Below, piece by piece: positions 9,890 to 19,775 of a stretch of 64,000 bases of DNA (position 1 is the stretch's first letter; the number at the start of each line of letters is the position of its first letter). This DNA comes from Pseudidiomarina homiensis. Its GTDB lineage: Bacteria > Pseudomonadota > Gammaproteobacteria > Enterobacterales > Alteromonadaceae. A model generated the notes under the pieces. It saw nothing but the letters and a program-made list of their open reading frames with translations, had not been told where the DNA came from and made no database searches. Location of the stretch: contig NZ_PIPX01000001.1 in the NCBI RefSeq assembly GCF_003987225.1, positions 930,001-994,000 on the forward strand, written 5' to 3'. A program made the position numbers and the translations under genes.

Positions 9890-10698
9890 CTGAAATCTCC
9901 AGCCAAGGTTGCAGCAACTATTTTCATTGCATCAACCGTTTCCCTGACATCATGCACGCGAATAATACGTGCCCCTTTCATTGCTGCAATCGTTGCGGCA
10001 GCAAGACTCGCTGGTAGACGGTCGGTTACGTCGCGGCCAGTAACATGACCCAACATCGACTTACGCGACACGCCAATCAACAACGGTAACTGCAGTTCAT
10101 GAAAGGCCTGCATGCGTTGTAATAACTGGTAATTATGCCTTACAGACTTACCAAAACCAAAGCCCGGATCGAGAAAAAGACGTTCTTTATGGATTCCAGC
10201 TTGTTCGCAGGCGCGAATACGGTCCTGTAAAAACGCCTTTACTTCAACAACCACATCATCGTAGCGCGGTTCATGCTGCATCGTGCGCGGCTCACCTTGC
10301 ATGTGCATCAAGCAAACATCAGCGTCATGCTGCGCCAACAGCGCTAGCGCGCCATTATCTCGCAGGGCACGAATATCATTGATCATTGCCACCCCCTGCT
10401 TTAAGCCTTCAGCCATAACCGCTGTCTTGCAGGTATCTAACGAAATCGCCACATTCGTTTCGGCGCGCAGCTTTTCAATCACTGGGATGACACGGTCGAT
10501 TTCTTCTTGCACTCCTACGCTATCGGCACCAGGGCGGGTCGATTCACCACCGACATCGATATAGCTCGCCCCGTTGGCAATCATCTGCTCTGCTTGGCGC
10601 AGCGCTTGGTCGAGGTGGTTAAAACGGCCACCATCGGAAAATGAATCCGGTGTGACGTTTAAAATACCCATCACTTGGGGAAGTACGGCTGTGCTCAT
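9886..10698 (-). CDS. folP: Dihydropteroate synthase
   Basis: Condenses p-aminobenzoate with dihydropterin pyrophosphate in folate synthesis; the target of sulfonamides. The 270-residue TIM-barrel protein has [32 protein letters not shown] and GVSRKS. The ATG at 10698 follows GAGGA; an in-frame extension would run through the ftsH terminator and is not family-like. A terminator hairpin sits only 15 bases upstream of this start, leaving no room for a promoter between, so expression needs read-through from ftsH or a promoter inside ftsH. Confidence 0.97.
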   Translation of the reverse strand: MSTAVLPQVMGILNVTPDSFSDGGRFNHLDQALRQAEQMIANGASYIDVGGESTRPGADSVGVQEEIDRVIPVIEKLRAETNVAISLDTCKTAVMAEGLKQGVAMINDIRALRDNGALALLAQHDADVCLMHMQGEPRTMQHEPRYDDVVVEVKAFLQDRIRACEQAGIHKERLFLDPGFGFGKSVRHNYQLLQRMQAFHELQLPLLIGVSRKSMLGHVTGRDVTDRLPASLAAATIAAMKGARIIRVHDVRETVDAMKIVAATLAGDFS

Positions 10699-10712
10699 GG
10701 CTCGATCCTCAT

Positions 10713-10740
10713 AAAAAAGCCCCGAAGTCGGGGCTTTCTT
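10713..10740 (-). terminator. Intrinsic terminator between ftsH and folP
   Basis: GCCCCG-AAGT-CGGGGC hairpin followed on the minus strand by six T, starting right after the ftsH stop codon and ending just before the folP ribosome-binding site. Confidence 0.8.
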
Positions 10741-10741
10741 T

Positions 10742-12667
10742 TTAACTGGCCGGTGCGTCACCCGGCTTACCATCTGTCAACGGTCGTTCTTCGGAACTTG
10801 CCGTTGCACCACCACTGGTATTGTTATCTTGGTCCGGCTTTTGCCAGTCACGCGGTTCACGTACATCACGACGATTCATCAGATCATCAATTTGATCGGC
10901 ATCGATGGTTTCATATTTCATCAGTGCGTCTTTCATCGAATGTAAAATATCGATGTTTTCTTCAAGAATACGTTTCGCGCGGTCGTAATTGCGGTCAATG
11001 AAGAGCTTAACCTCTTGGTCAATCGCTCGCGCGGTATCATCTGACATGTGCTTGTGCTGAGTCACTGAACGACCAAGAAAAACTTCGTTCTCATCGTCAG
11101 CGTACAGCAATGGGCCCATTTTCTCAGAAAGTCCCCATTGAGTTACCATTTTACGCGCAATTTGCGTAGCTCGCTCAATATCGTTAGAAGCGCCGGTCGT
11201 CACTTTCTCATCGCCATAAATGATGGCTTCAGCCAAACGGCCCCCAAACAAGCTTGAAATCATACTCTCAAGATGTTGCTTGGTGTGACTCACACGATCT
11301 TGCTCAGGCAAGTACATGGTGACACCTAAAGCGCGACCACGTGGAATGATTGACACTTTGTAGACCGGATCATGTTCTGGCACTAAACGACCAACGATGG
11401 CGTGACCAGCTTCGTGATAAGCGGTCATCGCTTTTTCTTCATCAGTCATGACCATTGAGCGACGTTCCGCACCCATCATGATCTTATCTTTGGCTTTATC
11501 AAATTCTTCCATCGCCACGACACGTTTGTTATTACGCGCCGCAAATAGCGCAGCCTCGTTCACTAGGTTTGCTAAATCGGCACCCGAGAACCCAGGCGTA
11601 CCACGCGCGATAACTGATGCATCAACGTCATCACCAAGCGGTACCTTACGCATATGTACTTTTAAGATTTGCTCACGACCTCGCACATCTGGCAAGCCTA
11701 CAGGTACCTGACGGTCAAAACGGCCTGGGCGCAAGAGCGCAGGGTCAAGTACGTCTGGACGGTTGGTCGCCGCAATCACAATAATACCTTCATTGCCTTC
11801 GAAACCATCCATCTCGACTAGCATTTGGTTCAAGGTTTGCTCACGCTCATCGTGACCGCCACCAAGGCCGGCACCACGTTGACGTCCTACCGCATCAATC
11901 TCGTCAATAAAGATGATGCAAGGCGCTGACTTTTTCGCTTGTTCGAACATGTCACGTACACGCGACGCACCGACACCGACGAACATCTCGACGAAGTCTG
12001 AACCAGAAATTGAGAAGAAAGGTACTTTTGCTTCACCAGCAATGGCCTTTGCAATCAACGTCTTACCGGTACCTGGAGGACCGACCATCAGCACGCCTTT
12101 CGGGATCTTGCCGCCAAGACGCTGGAATTTGCTCGGGTCACGTAAGTAATCTACCAGTTCAGAAACTTCTTCTTTGGCTTCATCACAACCGGCGACATCG
12201 GCAAACGTGGTCTTAATTTGATCTTCGCTCATCAACCGAGCTTTGCTCTTACCAAAGCTCATGGCTCCACGGCCACCGCCGCCACCTTGCATTTGTCGCA
12301 TGAAGAAAATCCACACCCCGATCAGCAATAGCATCGGGAACCACGAAATAAAAATCGAAGTCAGGATACTAGGCTCTTCTGGTGGTTTACCTACCACTTC
12401 GACGTTGTTTTCTAACAAGTCGTTTAGCAAGTCAGGGTCATGCACTGGCATTACCGTGGTAAAGGTATCGCCTGTACGCGACTGCGCGGTAATCATTCGT
12501 CCGTCGATGTCAACTTTGCGCACGCCACCATTGTTCACTTGTGACACAAATTGACTGTATGCGACCTGCGAACCATTGTTTGCACCGGGACTGAAACTAT
12601 TGAACACTGTCATCAAAACAACAGCGATCACTAGCCATAGAATTAGATTTTTTGCCATATCGCTCAA
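10742..12667 (-). CDS. ftsH: ATP-dependent zinc metalloprotease FtsH
   Basis: Inner-membrane AAA+ protease that degrades membrane proteins, sigma-32 and LpxC. The 641-residue protein has an N-terminal membrane helix (about 6-24), a periplasmic domain, a second helix at about 100-120, the Walker A motif [11 protein letters not shown]-region arginines and the zinc motif HEAGH at 418-422. A TTG at 12667 has GAGG eight bases upstream. The ATG three codons later (12658), which gives the common N-terminus [10 protein letters not shown], has only a weak site, so either may be used. It follows rlmE as in E. coli. Confidence 0.98.
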   Translation of the reverse strand: MSDMAKNLILWLVIAVVLMTVFNSFSPGANNGSQVAYSQFVSQVNNGGVRKVDIDGRMITAQSRTGDTFTTVMPVHDPDLLNDLLENNVEVVGKPPEEPSILTSIFISWFPMLLLIGVWIFFMRQMQGGGGGRGAMSFGKSKARLMSEDQIKTTFADVAGCDEAKEEVSELVDYLRDPSKFQRLGGKIPKGVLMVGPPGTGKTLIAKAIAGEAKVPFFSISGSDFVEMFVGVGASRVRDMFEQAKKSAPCIIFIDEIDAVGRQRGAGLGGGHDEREQTLNQMLVEMDGFEGNEGIIVIAATNRPDVLDPALLRPGRFDRQVPVGLPDVRGREQILKVHMRKVPLGDDVDASVIARGTPGFSGADLANLVNEAALFAARNNKRVVAMEEFDKAKDKIMMGAERRSMVMTDEEKAMTAYHEAGHAIVGRLVPEHDPVYKVSIIPRGRALGVTMYLPEQDRVSHTKQHLESMISSLFGGRLAEAIIYGDEKVTTGASNDIERATQIARKMVTQWGLSEKMGPLLYADDENEVFLGRSVTQHKHMSDDTARAIDQEVKLFIDRNYDRAKRILEENIDILHSMKDALMKYETIDADQIDDLMNRRDVREPRDWQKPDQDNNTSGGATASSEERPLTDGKPGDAPAS

Positions 12668-12710
12668 AGCTGACTACCTCATTTACTTGCGTTGCATGCG
12701 CAACAGCCTA

Positions 12711-13337
12711 CTACAATTTGTATCCTGTCGCTACCAAATAGACCTCACGAGAACGTGCTCGAGACGAGTCTGGTTTGCGCGTTTTCACGGTTTTAAATGC
12801 CGCGCGTACGTCTTTCAAAAATTCTTCGAAACCTTGTCCATGGAATACTTTGACGACAAAACTGCCATTCGGTTTCAAAACTTGGTGGCACATGTCTAAT
12901 GCCAACTCAACCAAATACATCGCACGTGGTTGATCGACATTATCGTTACCACTCATGTTGGGTGCCATATCCGACAGTACTACATCTACGTTTTTACCAC
13001 CGATGCGGTTCAATAAAGCATTCAACACACTTTCGTCGCGGAAGTCCCCTTCAAGAAAGTCTACTCCAGCAATCGGGTCCATCGGTAAAATATCACAGGC
13101 AATGACTTGGCAGTTACCCTGCAGCGTCTCTACCACATACTGCGACCAGCCACCTGGCGCAGCGCCAAGGTCAACCACGGTCATTCCCTGTTTCAGGAGC
13201 TTGTCTTTATTCTGAATCTCTTCGATTTTGAACACCGCACGTGAACGTAACCCTTTCTTCTGGGCCTTTTGTACATAATGATCACTAAAGTGCTCTTGCA
13301 GCCATCGGGTGCTGCTTGCTGATCGTTTTTTTCCCAT
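12711..13337 (-). CDS. rlmE: 23S rRNA (uridine-2'-O)-methyltransferase RlmE
   Basis: SAM-dependent enzyme that methylates U2552 in the A-loop of 23S rRNA during late 50S assembly; heat-induced in E. coli. The 208-residue product starts [19 protein letters not shown] and has the SAM loop [13 protein letters not shown] and the catalytic-region DMAPNMSG. The ATG at 13337 fits the family N-terminus and follows GAGG; the frame is open further upstream without similarity. Transcribed with ftsH, divergent from yhbY. Confidence 0.97.
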   Translation of the reverse strand: MGKKRSASSTRWLQEHFSDHYVQKAQKKGLRSRAVFKIEEIQNKDKLLKQGMTVVDLGAAPGGWSQYVVETLQGNCQVIACDILPMDPIAGVDFLEGDFRDESVLNALLNRIGGKNVDVVLSDMAPNMSGNDNVDQPRAMYLVELALDMCHQVLKPNGSFVVKVFHGQGFEEFLKDVRAAFKTVKTRKPDSSRARSREVYLVATGYKL

Positions 13338-13369
13338 TGCCTCAATACCAAAACTGGCTTCTTCTACCC

Positions 13370-13398
13370 AGATGGCGGTAGAATAGCGAAAATTCAAG
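13370..13398 (-). promoter_or_regulatory. Candidate sigma-32 promoter of rlmE-ftsH
   Basis: CTTGAA (13393-13398) and CGCCATCT (13370-13377) on the minus strand are 15 bases apart, close to the sigma-32 consensus CTTGAA-N14-CCCCATnT. The E. coli rlmE-ftsH operon is a known heat-shock operon. The site is 33 bases upstream of the rlmE start. Confidence 0.6.
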
Positions 13399-13418
13399 TG
13401 ATAGTAGGATATTATTAC

Positions 13419-13727
13419 ATGGCCGCAGGGTTAACATTAAGCAATAAACAAAAACAGCACCTAAAAAGTCTGGCGCATAGCCTGAAACCAGTCGTCTTGT
13501 TGGGCGCTAACGGCCTAACGGAAGGTGTAATGGCCGAAATTGAACTGGCGCTTAATCACCACGAATTAATTAAAGTGAAAGTGCCAGAGGAAGATCGTGA
13601 AGTGCGTGAGCAAGTCTACGCAACCATACTTGCCCATACACAAGCTTACCGTGTGCAGGTCGTCGGTAAAATTTTAACCCTCTACAAGCCAAGTCCAGAG
13701 GGTAAAATTCAACTTCCTCGTCGATAA
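13419..13727 (+). CDS. yhbY: Ribosome assembly RNA-binding protein YhbY
   Basis: Small CRS1-YhbY (CRM) domain protein associated with pre-50S particles. The 102-residue product contains the family pattern [16 protein letters not shown], the HHELIKVKV segment and a [11 protein letters not shown] end. The ATG at 13419 follows TAGGA; earlier in-frame codons lie in the divergent promoter region. It is divergent from rlmE, as in E. coli. Confidence 0.95.
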   Translation: MAAGLTLSNKQKQHLKSLAHSLKPVVLLGANGLTEGVMAEIELALNHHELIKVKVPEEDREVREQVYATILAHTQAYRVQVVGKILTLYKPSPEGKIQLPRR

Positions 13728-13740
13728 ACTCTATTTAGTC

Positions 13741-13775
13741 ACGTGCATCGTAGCCCTACGATGCACGTCTTTGTC
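13741..13775. terminator. Bidirectional terminator between yhbY and the CI-like gene
   Basis: A perfect inverted repeat of 13 bases (13741-13753 and 13756-13768) with a tiny loop, followed on the plus strand by a T-rich TCTTTGTCTT. It sits in the 69-base gap between two convergent genes. Confidence 0.75.
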
Positions 13776-13796
13776 TTGACCGCGCTTTCGTCCTCT

Positions 13797-14333
13797 TCAG
13801 TCTTCGTCGTCCGACGTGTCATCTGGCTGCCAACTCAACGCTAATGCAATTTGATTCAAAGCAAAGTCAAGTCCGATATGATCGGCGCGCGATGCTAAAT
13901 AAGTATCCACCAACAACTGCTGATTACGCGGCGTTTCCGGTAATTGATAACGTCGTAGGAATGGCTTCACCTCGGCTGTCGCCCGCAGTACCTCCTCGGT
14001 GTCAGAAGACGGCTTGTAGTGCAGCATAATCGGCTCGTCCACATGTAAGTCCGACGGCCGTGGATAATCGAGTTGCTGGCGTGGCGCAAAAAACCAATCC
14101 AATGAAATACCGACGCGCAAAAGCCCTTGGACCAAATGATCATAGGTGACATTCTGGCGTTGTCGCCAGTTGCCATAAGTGGACTGTGGAATACCAAGCC
14201 GACGCATTAACGAGGCAGTTGACTCATCGCCAAAATACAGTCGTAACCGCGCAACCACCTCGTCCATATTGAGCATTTCAACATTGCTTTTCTGCGGTCC
14301 TTGTGTAGTATTTATCTCTGTGTCATTTGACAT
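13797..14333 (-). CDS. CI-repressor-like helix-turn-helix regulator
   Basis: Probable DNA-binding repressor of 178 residues. Residues about 24-82 match the phage CI repressor N-terminal domain pattern: a conserved arginine/leucine helix, then STASLMRRLGIPQSTYGNWRQR as helix-turn-helix, then YDHLVQGLLRVGISLDWFF, which is typical of that family. The C-terminal 95 residues resemble nothing I recognise and lack an S24 peptidase Ser/Lys pair, so SOS-type self-cleavage is unlikely. AAGGG precedes the ATG. It is divergent from a small XRE/Ner-like gene with a palindrome array between. The pair looks like a CI/Cro-type switch, but no other phage genes are nearby and the target genes are unknown. Confidence 0.8.
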   Translation of the reverse strand: MSNDTEINTTQGPQKSNVEMLNMDEVVARLRLYFGDESTASLMRRLGIPQSTYGNWRQRQNVTYDHLVQGLLRVGISLDWFFAPRQQLDYPRPSDLHVDEPIMLHYKPSSDTEEVLRATAEVKPFLRRYQLPETPRNQQLLVDTYLASRADHIGLDFALNQIALALSWQPDDTSDDED

Positions 14334-14410
14334 CTTTTTCCCTTAAATAGTGTCTTTTGACTTCTAAAACAATTCATTTGAATTCTATGTGAACTCACAG
14401 TGAATTCACA
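14321..14410. promoter_or_regulatory. Array of five palindromic operator-like sites
   Basis: Five 12-base dyads, all with an outer half site followed by its inverted partner: TGTCATTTGACA (14321-14332), TGTCTTTTGACT (14351-14362), ATTCATTTGAAT (14372-14383), TGTGAACTCACA (14388-14399) and AGTGAATTCACA (14399-14410). Centre-to-centre spacings are 30, 21, 16 and 11 bases. The first covers the start codon of the CI-like gene and the second lies in its promoter spacer. They fall into two related classes (TGTCA/TGACA and GTGAA/TTCAC), as expected if two regulators bind. Confidence 0.65.
14344..14372 (-). promoter_or_regulatory. Promoter of the CI-like regulator
   Basis: TTGTTT (14367-14372) and TATTTA (14344-14349) on the minus strand are separated by 17 bases. 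One palindrome (14351-14362) fills the spacer, so binding there would block RNA polymerase and give autorepression. Confidence 0.5.
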
Positions 14411-14439
14411 AGAAAACATTCAACCACAGCTGAGCCACA

Positions 14440-14718
14440 ATGGATAGTCAAAAAATAAAAATGGAATTAGCGCAACGCGGTTTCGACTTTTCGATGCTCG
14501 CAAAAGCGTTAGGCAAAAGCCCGTCCCTCATATCGAAAGTGGCCTCGCGAAAGGCACGTTCGCGCTCGGTGGCTGTTGCGCTTGCCAAAGTATTGGAGCG
14601 CCCCATCGAAGAAGTCTTTCCGGATGTGCAAGACTATTATCAAGGTGCTCCACAGAGTGGGAAGGAGCGCAAACAAAAAGAGCGCGAATTAATCGCGTTC
14701 TTAAATGATGAGAAATAA
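14440..14718 (+). CDS. Small Ner/XRE-like helix-turn-helix protein
   Basis: A 92-residue putative DNA-binding protein. Residues about 8-60 form a helix-turn-helix (MLAKALGKSPSLISKVASRK) followed by VAVALAKVLERPIEEVFPDV, which is reminiscent of the Ner/Nlp (SfsB) family and of XRE regulators; the tail is charged. Ner and Cro proteins are short early repressors opposed to CI-type repressors, matching the divergent layout here. The ribosome-binding site is weak (TGAG). The end of greA lies 20 bases beyond on the other strand, so it is not cotranscribed with its neighbours. Confidence 0.75.
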   Translation: MDSQKIKMELAQRGFDFSMLAKALGKSPSLISKVASRKARSRSVAVALAKVLERPIEEVFPDVQDYYQGAPQSGKERKQKERELIAFLNDEK

Positions 14719-14738
14719 CAAGTCGTTAGACGTGGATT

Positions 14739-15215
14739 TTAAATATACTCCACACTCACGACTTCGTATTCAACTTCGCCGTTAGGCGTGTTCACTCGCG
14801 CCACGTCATCTACTTGCTTGCCAATCAGTGCACGAGAAATGGGTGAATTCACAGAGATCAGGTTCTGTTTGATATCCGCTTCATCATCACCAACAATACG
14901 GTACTTCACTTCTTTATCGGTTGACGTATTGTAAAGTGTCACCGTCGAGCCAAAGATGATTTTGCCTTGGTTAGGTACCTTAGTAACGTCAATAATCTGT
15001 GCATTTGACAGTTTTGCTTCAATCTCTTGAATACGCCCTTCACAAAAACCCTGCTGCTCGCGTGCAGCGTGATATTCGGCATTCTCTTTCAAGTCACCGT
15101 GTTCACGCGCATCGGCAATCGCTTGGATGATGCGTGGTCGATCTTCAGTTTTTAGACGCTTCAATTCCTCCCGCAGCATCTCGGCGCCGCGGGTCGTCAT
15201 TGGAATTTGACTCAT
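14739..15215 (-). CDS. greA: Transcription elongation factor GreA
   Basis: Rescues backtracked RNA polymerase by stimulating transcript cleavage. The 158-residue protein has the N-terminal coiled coil with the acidic tip ([18 protein letters not shown]) and the C-terminal FKBP-like domain ending [14 protein letters not shown]. It overlaps the end of carB by four bases, matching the carA-carB-greA arrangement of pseudomonads. Confidence 0.99.
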   Translation of the reverse strand: MSQIPMTTRGAEMLREELKRLKTEDRPRIIQAIADAREHGDLKENAEYHAAREQQGFCEGRIQEIEAKLSNAQIIDVTKVPNQGKIIFGSTVTLYNTSTDKEVKYRIVGDDEADIKQNLISVNSPISRALIGKQVDDVARVNTPNGEVEYEVVSVEYI

Positions 15216-18200
15216 GCTGTTTGAACCCTTTTATGTAATGACTGCAGTGAATTTACCCGTGCTCGGTCATCTGCAGTATTTGCTTTAACAGTGGCAAAGG
15301 CTGCATTTAACGTGGTGGTGTAAATCACTTTATTCAAGAGTGCTTCACGACGAATGTAGACTGAGTCTTCAATTGCCTGGCGCCCTTCTACGGTATTAAT
15401 GATGTAACTGTACTCGCCGTTTTTAATTGCATCAACAATATTTGGCCGGCCTTCTTGCAGTTTATTCACTACCGAACAGGTAATACCTTCTTCGCTAAGC
15501 ATCTTCGCTGTACCGCGAGTGGCCTCTAACGAGAAGCCGAGGCCAAGCAAACCACGCGCAAGATCAAACAAGCGTGCTTTGTCGCCATCACGTACCGACA
15601 ACAATGCTTTACCTGCTTTCGCCAGCGCTTCACCAGCACCAAGGTTCGCTTTGGCGTAGGCTTCTTCAAAGCTTTCACCAACACCCATGACCTCACCGGT
15701 AGAGCGCATTTCTGGCCCGCGAATTGGATCCACACCTTGGAATTTAGCGAACGGGATCACGACTTCTTTCACCGAGAAGTAAGGTGGAATAACTTCTTTG
15801 GTATAGCCCTGCTGCTGCAAGGTCTGTCCCACCATCACCCGCGCCGCAATCTTCGCCAACGGCACACCGGTCGCCTTCGAGACGAAAGGCACTGTACGCG
15901 CCGCACGCGGATTCACCTCAATCAGGTACACTTCATCATCTTTAATGGCAAACTGTGCGTTCATAAGACCATGAACGTTCAATTCAAAAGCTAGCTTACG
16001 CATTTGCTCGCGTAGCTCGTCTTGAATTTTGTCGCTTAACGAGTAAGGCGGCAAGGAACAAGCTGAGTCACCTGAGTGCACGCCGGCTTGTTCAATGTGT
16101 TGCATAATGCCGCCGATGAACAAGTCTTGCCCATCACAAATGGCGTCTACATCCACCTCAATCGCATTGTCTAAGAAACGGTCCAGCAACACCGGTGCCG
16201 AATTCGAAACTTTCACAGCATCGGTCAAATAACGATGCAAGTCGCTTTCATCGTAGACGATTTCCATGGCACGGCCACCCAGTACGTAGCTTGGACGCAC
16301 AACCAGTGGGTAGCCAATACGCTCAGCTTCACGCAATGCTTGGTCAACCTTGGTGACCGTAGCGTTTTCTGGCTGCTTCAAGCCTAAACGACGTACTGCA
16401 CTTTGGAAGCGCTCACGATCTTCTGAACGATCGATAGCGTCAGGCGAGGTACCAATGACAGGAACGCCATTCGCCTCAAGTTCACGAGCCAACTTCAATG
16501 GCGTTTGGCCACCGTACTGAACAATCACACCTTTCGGCTGTTCAACGCGCACGATTTCCAGCACGTCTTCCAAAGTGATCGGCTCGAAGTACAAGCGGTC
16601 CGAGGTGTCGTAATCGGTGGAAACCGTTTCTGGGTTACAGTTGACCATGATGGTCTCGTAACCGTCGTCGCGCAGCGCAAGCGCGGCATGAACACAGCAA
16701 TAATCAAACTCGATACCCTGACCAATGCGGTTAGGACCACCACCAATGACCATGATCTTCTCACGATCCGATGGCGCAGCTTCACATTCTTCGTCATAGG
16801 TCGAATACATGTAAGCCGTATCTGATGCAAATTCTGCCGCACAGGTATCAACACGCTTGTAAACAGGTACCACGTTGAGCTCGTGACGACGACGGCGAAT
16901 TTCTGCTTCAGCGACATCAAGAATGTCGGCAATACGTGCATCCGAGAAACCTTTGCGCTTCAATACGCGCAATACACGCTCGTCGAGCCCCGCCATGCCA
17001 AGCTTCTGTATTTCAGCTTCCAGCAAGACGATTTCTTCGATCTGAATCAAATACCATTCATCGATGCGGGTCTGCTCAAATACTTCGTGTACCGTCATGC
17101 CTAATCGGAAGGCATCGGCAATGTAAAAAATGCGCTCGGCACCTGGTTCTTTAAGCTCACGAATAACTTTACCGCGTGCTTCTGGGTCAGACGGGTCAAC
17201 CATAGGATCAAATCCTGTGGCGCCAATCTCTAGGCCACGTAGTGCTTTTTGTAATGACTCTTGTTGGTTACGACCAATTGCCATCACTTCGCCCACCGAC
17301 TTCATCTGCGTGGTCAAACGGTCATTACAACCGGCAAATTTTTCAAAGTTGAAGCGTGGGATTTTGGTAACTACGTAGTCAAGTGCAGGCTCGAACGATG
17401 CCGGAGTTACGCCTCCAGTAATTTCGTTCTCAAGTTCATCAAGGGTGTAACCCACTGCCAACTTGGCCGCAACTTTTGCAATTGGGAAGCCCGTAGCCTT
17501 TGATGCCAACGCTGAAGAGCGTGAAACGCGCGGGTTCATCTCAATCACTACCATGCGGCCAGTGTTTGGATCGATACCGAACTGGACGTTTGAACCACCG
17601 GTTTCCACACCGATTTCGCGCAACACTGCCATCGCTGCATCACGCATCAACTGGTATTCTTTGTCCGTTAACGTTTGCGCTGGAGCTACCGTGATCGAAT
17701 CACCGGTATGAATGCCCATCGCATCAAAGTTTTCAATGGCACAGACAATAATGCAGTTATCATTTTTGTCGCGTACCACTTCCATTTCGTATTCTTTCCA
17801 ACCGATCAACGATTCGTCAATCAACAGCTGATTGGTGGTTGAAAGGTCGAGGCCACGACGACAAATTTCTTCAAATTCTTCGCGGTTATAGGCAATACCG
17901 CCACCGCTGCCGCCCATCGTGAACGACGGCCGAATGATGCATGGGAAGCCCAAGCGATCAAGTACATCAAAAGCTTCGTCTAAATTGTGCGCGACTTCGG
18001 CATTTGGTGTTTCCAAACCAATCGCCTTCATCGCTTTATCGAAACGGTCGCGGTCTTCAGCTTTATCAATCGCATCAGCGTTCGCGCCGATCATTTCGAC
18101 ATTGTATTTTTCCAAGACACCGTGTCGATCCAAATCGAGCGCACAGTTCAACGCCGTTTGCCCACCCATGGTCGGCAGTACTGCGTCTGGACGCTCAACT

Positions 18201-18436
18201 TCGATAATTTTGGCAACCACTTCCCAGTGAATCGGCTCGATGTAGGTCACATCTGCCATCTCTGGGTCAGTCATAATGGTGGCTGGATTCGAGTTCACCA
18301 GAATGACTTTGTAGCCTTCTTCACGCAAAGCTTTACAAGCTTGCGCGCCCGAGTAATCAAACTCACAGGCCTGGCCAATCACGATTGGGCCAGCGCCTAG
18401 AATGAGGATGCTCTTTATGTCGGTACGTTTTGGCAT
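15212..18436 (-). CDS. carB: Carbamoyl-phosphate synthase large subunit
   Basis: Makes carbamoyl phosphate from bicarbonate, ammonia from CarA, and two ATP, for pyrimidine and arginine synthesis. The 1074-residue protein has two homologous ATP-grasp halves, each with an [10 protein letters not shown] or GGGPNRIGQ loop and a [11 protein letters not shown] or [10 protein letters not shown] nucleotide loop. A C-terminal MGS-like allosteric domain spans about residues 935-1074. The length matches E. coli CarB. Thirty bases separate it from carA. Confidence 0.99.
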   Translation of the reverse strand: MPKRTDIKSILILGAGPIVIGQACEFDYSGAQACKALREEGYKVILVNSNPATIMTDPEMADVTYIEPIHWEVVAKIIEVERPDAVLPTMGGQTALNCALDLDRHGVLEKYNVEMIGANADAIDKAEDRDRFDKAMKAIGLETPNAEVAHNLDEAFDVLDRLGFPCIIRPSFTMGGSGGGIAYNREEFEEICRRGLDLSTTNQLLIDESLIGWKEYEMEVVRDKNDNCIIVCAIENFDAMGIHTGDSITVAPAQTLTDKEYQLMRDAAMAVLREIGVETGGSNVQFGIDPNTGRMVVIEMNPRVSRSSALASKATGFPIAKVAAKLAVGYTLDELENEITGGVTPASFEPALDYVVTKIPRFNFEKFAGCNDRLTTQMKSVGEVMAIGRNQQESLQKALRGLEIGATGFDPMVDPSDPEARGKVIRELKEPGAERIFYIADAFRLGMTVHEVFEQTRIDEWYLIQIEEIVLLEAEIQKLGMAGLDERVLRVLKRKGFSDARIADILDVAEAEIRRRRHELNVVPVYKRVDTCAAEFASDTAYMYSTYDEECEAAPSDREKIMVIGGGPNRIGQGIEFDYCCVHAALALRDDGYETIMVNCNPETVSTDYDTSDRLYFEPITLEDVLEIVRVEQPKGVIVQYGGQTPLKLARELEANGVPVIGTSPDAIDRSEDRERFQSAVRRLGLKQPENATVTKVDQALREAERIGYPLVVRPSYVLGGRAMEIVYDESDLHRYLTDAVKVSNSAPVLLDRFLDNAIEVDVDAICDGQDLFIGGIMQHIEQAGVHSGDSACSLPPYSLSDKIQDELREQMRKLAFELNVHGLMNAQFAIKDDEVYLIEVNPRAARTVPFVSKATGVPLAKIAARVMVGQTLQQQGYTKEVIPPYFSVKEVVIPFAKFQGVDPIRGPEMRSTGEVMGVGESFEEAYAKANLGAGEALAKAGKALLSVRDGDKARLFDLARGLLGLGFSLEATRGTAKMLSEEGITCSVVNKLQEGRPNIVDAIKNGEYSYIINTVEGRQAIEDSVYIRREALLNKVIYTTTLNAAFATVKANTADDRARVNSLQSLHKRVQTA

Positions 18437-18466
18437 AATTAAATTCGTCCTCCGTTCCGGCAGCGC

Positions 18467-19624
18467 TTAGGCGTGCTGGCTCATCAATTCAATAAAGTGA
18501 TCAAACAATGGCGCGGCATCGTGCGGCCCTGGACTAGCTTCAGGATGTCCTTGGAAACTAAAGGCCGGCACATCCGTACGGTGGATGCCCTGCAACGTGC
18601 CGTCGAAGAGTGATTTGTGCGTCACTTTTAAATTGTCCGGAAGGTTGTCTTCGGTGACCGCAAAGCCATGGTTCTGACTGGTAATCATCACGCGGCCAGT
18701 GGCTAGATCTTGCACCGGATGGTTGGCACCATGGTGACCAAACTTCATTTTGCCAGTTTTCGCACCGCTGGCCAGCGCTAATAGTTGGTGACCTAAACAG
18801 ATACCGAAAATCGGTAACTTCGCCTCAATTAGCTCGCGAATCGCAGTAATCGCATAGTCACAAGGTTCTGGATCGCCTGGCCCGTTCGACAAAAACACAC
18901 CGTCTGGATTCAGTGCGAGGACATCCTTCGCAGGTGTTTGCGCTGGCACCAAAGTGACTTTACAGCCGCGGTCCGCCAACATACGCAAAATATTACGCTT
19001 ACAACCATAATCGTAGGCAACAACATGAAGCTTAGGCTCAGTTAATTCCCCAAAGCCTTCGCCTAGTTGCCAACTGGTGCTCGTCCACTCGTGTGGCGTC
19101 CGAATCGTCACCTCTTTGGCGAGATCCATACCTTGTAGTCCCGGGAAACCGCGGGCAAGCTCTAGCGCTTTGTCGATATCCAGTTCGCCATCGACATTAC
19201 CGGCCATGATACAGCCGTTTTGCGCCCCTTTCTCGCGCAGAATGCGCGTTAATTTACGCGTATCAATATCCGCAATACCTACCACATTTCGCTGCCGCAG
19301 ATAGTCACCTAGTGATTGCTCTTGACGGAAGTTGCTTGCTTTAAGTGACATGTCACGGATCACCAGACCTTTAGCCCAAACGCGGTTGGATTCTTCGTCT
19401 TCGTGGGTAGTGCCGTAATTGCCAATATGGGGATAAGTGAGAGTAACGATTTGTTCAGCATAGGAGGGATCGGTGAGAATTTCTTGGTAGCCGGTCATGG
19501 CGGTATTAAAAACAACTTCGCCGACTGCCGTGCCACCGGCACCGATAGCTGTGCCGTGAAAAACAGTTCCATCCGCAAGCACCAAAATGGCTTTGCTCGC
19601 TGAATGGCTCGCTAGAATACTCAA
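18467..19624 (-). CDS. carA: Carbamoyl-phosphate synthase small subunit
   Basis: Glutamine amidotransferase subunit that delivers ammonia to CarB. The 385-residue protein has the N-terminal CPSase domain ([21 protein letters not shown]) and a class I amidotransferase domain with the nucleophile C276 in GICLGHQ and the [10 protein letters not shown] histidine/glutamate motif. There is no usable ATG; a TTG at 19624 is placed ideally behind GGAGG and gives the family length, so I take it as the start. A terminator-like hairpin lies directly upstream. Confidence 0.97.
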   Translation of the reverse strand: MSILASHSASKAILVLADGTVFHGTAIGAGGTAVGEVVFNTAMTGYQEILTDPSYAEQIVTLTYPHIGNYGTTHEDEESNRVWAKGLVIRDMSLKASNFRQEQSLGDYLRQRNVVGIADIDTRKLTRILREKGAQNGCIMAGNVDGELDIDKALELARGFPGLQGMDLAKEVTIRTPHEWTSTSWQLGEGFGELTEPKLHVVAYDYGCKRNILRMLADRGCKVTLVPAQTPAKDVLALNPDGVFLSNGPGDPEPCDYAITAIRELIEAKLPIFGICLGHQLLALASGAKTGKMKFGHHGANHPVQDLATGRVMITSQNHGFAVTEDNLPDNLKVTHKSLFDGTLQGIHRTDVPAFSFQGHPEASPGPHDAAPLFDHFIELMSQHA

Positions 19625-19641
19625 GGTTAACCTCCGTACAT

Positions 19642-19677
19642 AAAAAAACGGGTGAATCAAAAATTGACTTCCCCGTT
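19642..19677 (-). terminator. Terminator/attenuator hairpin in front of carA
   Basis: On the minus strand AACGGG pairs with CCCGTT, with inner pairing of GAA/TTC and TCAA/TTGA around a short loop, followed by seven T. Ten bases separate it from the GGAGG of carA. Either it terminates the dapB transcript or it attenuates a carA leader transcript. Confidence 0.7.
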
Positions 19678-19693
19678 GATTACCTTGCACCAG

Positions 19694-19722
19694 CTTAAAA
19701 GTGCGCGTTTTCAGCTTGCCAA
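19694..19722 (-). promoter_or_regulatory. Possible carA promoter
   Basis: TTGGCA (19717-19722) and TTTAAG (19694-19699) on the minus strand with a 17-base spacer. Transcription from here would pass the whole hairpin before reaching carA. The -10 box is imperfect, so this is tentative. Confidence 0.35.
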
Positions 19723-19775
19723 CTTTGCGTCGGCAAATTGGTCGTATTCTATAAAAAAAGCGCTGCTGCGTCTAG

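Noticed and set aside
10771-10800. TTGACA-like -35 box for a folP promoter at the end of ftsH (minus strand)
   Set aside because: No acceptable -10 box lies 15-19 bases downstream.
13797-14718. Considered as a toxin-antitoxin pair
   Set aside because: Both proteins look like DNA-binding regulators and are divergent rather than overlapping in one operon; neither resembles a known toxin.
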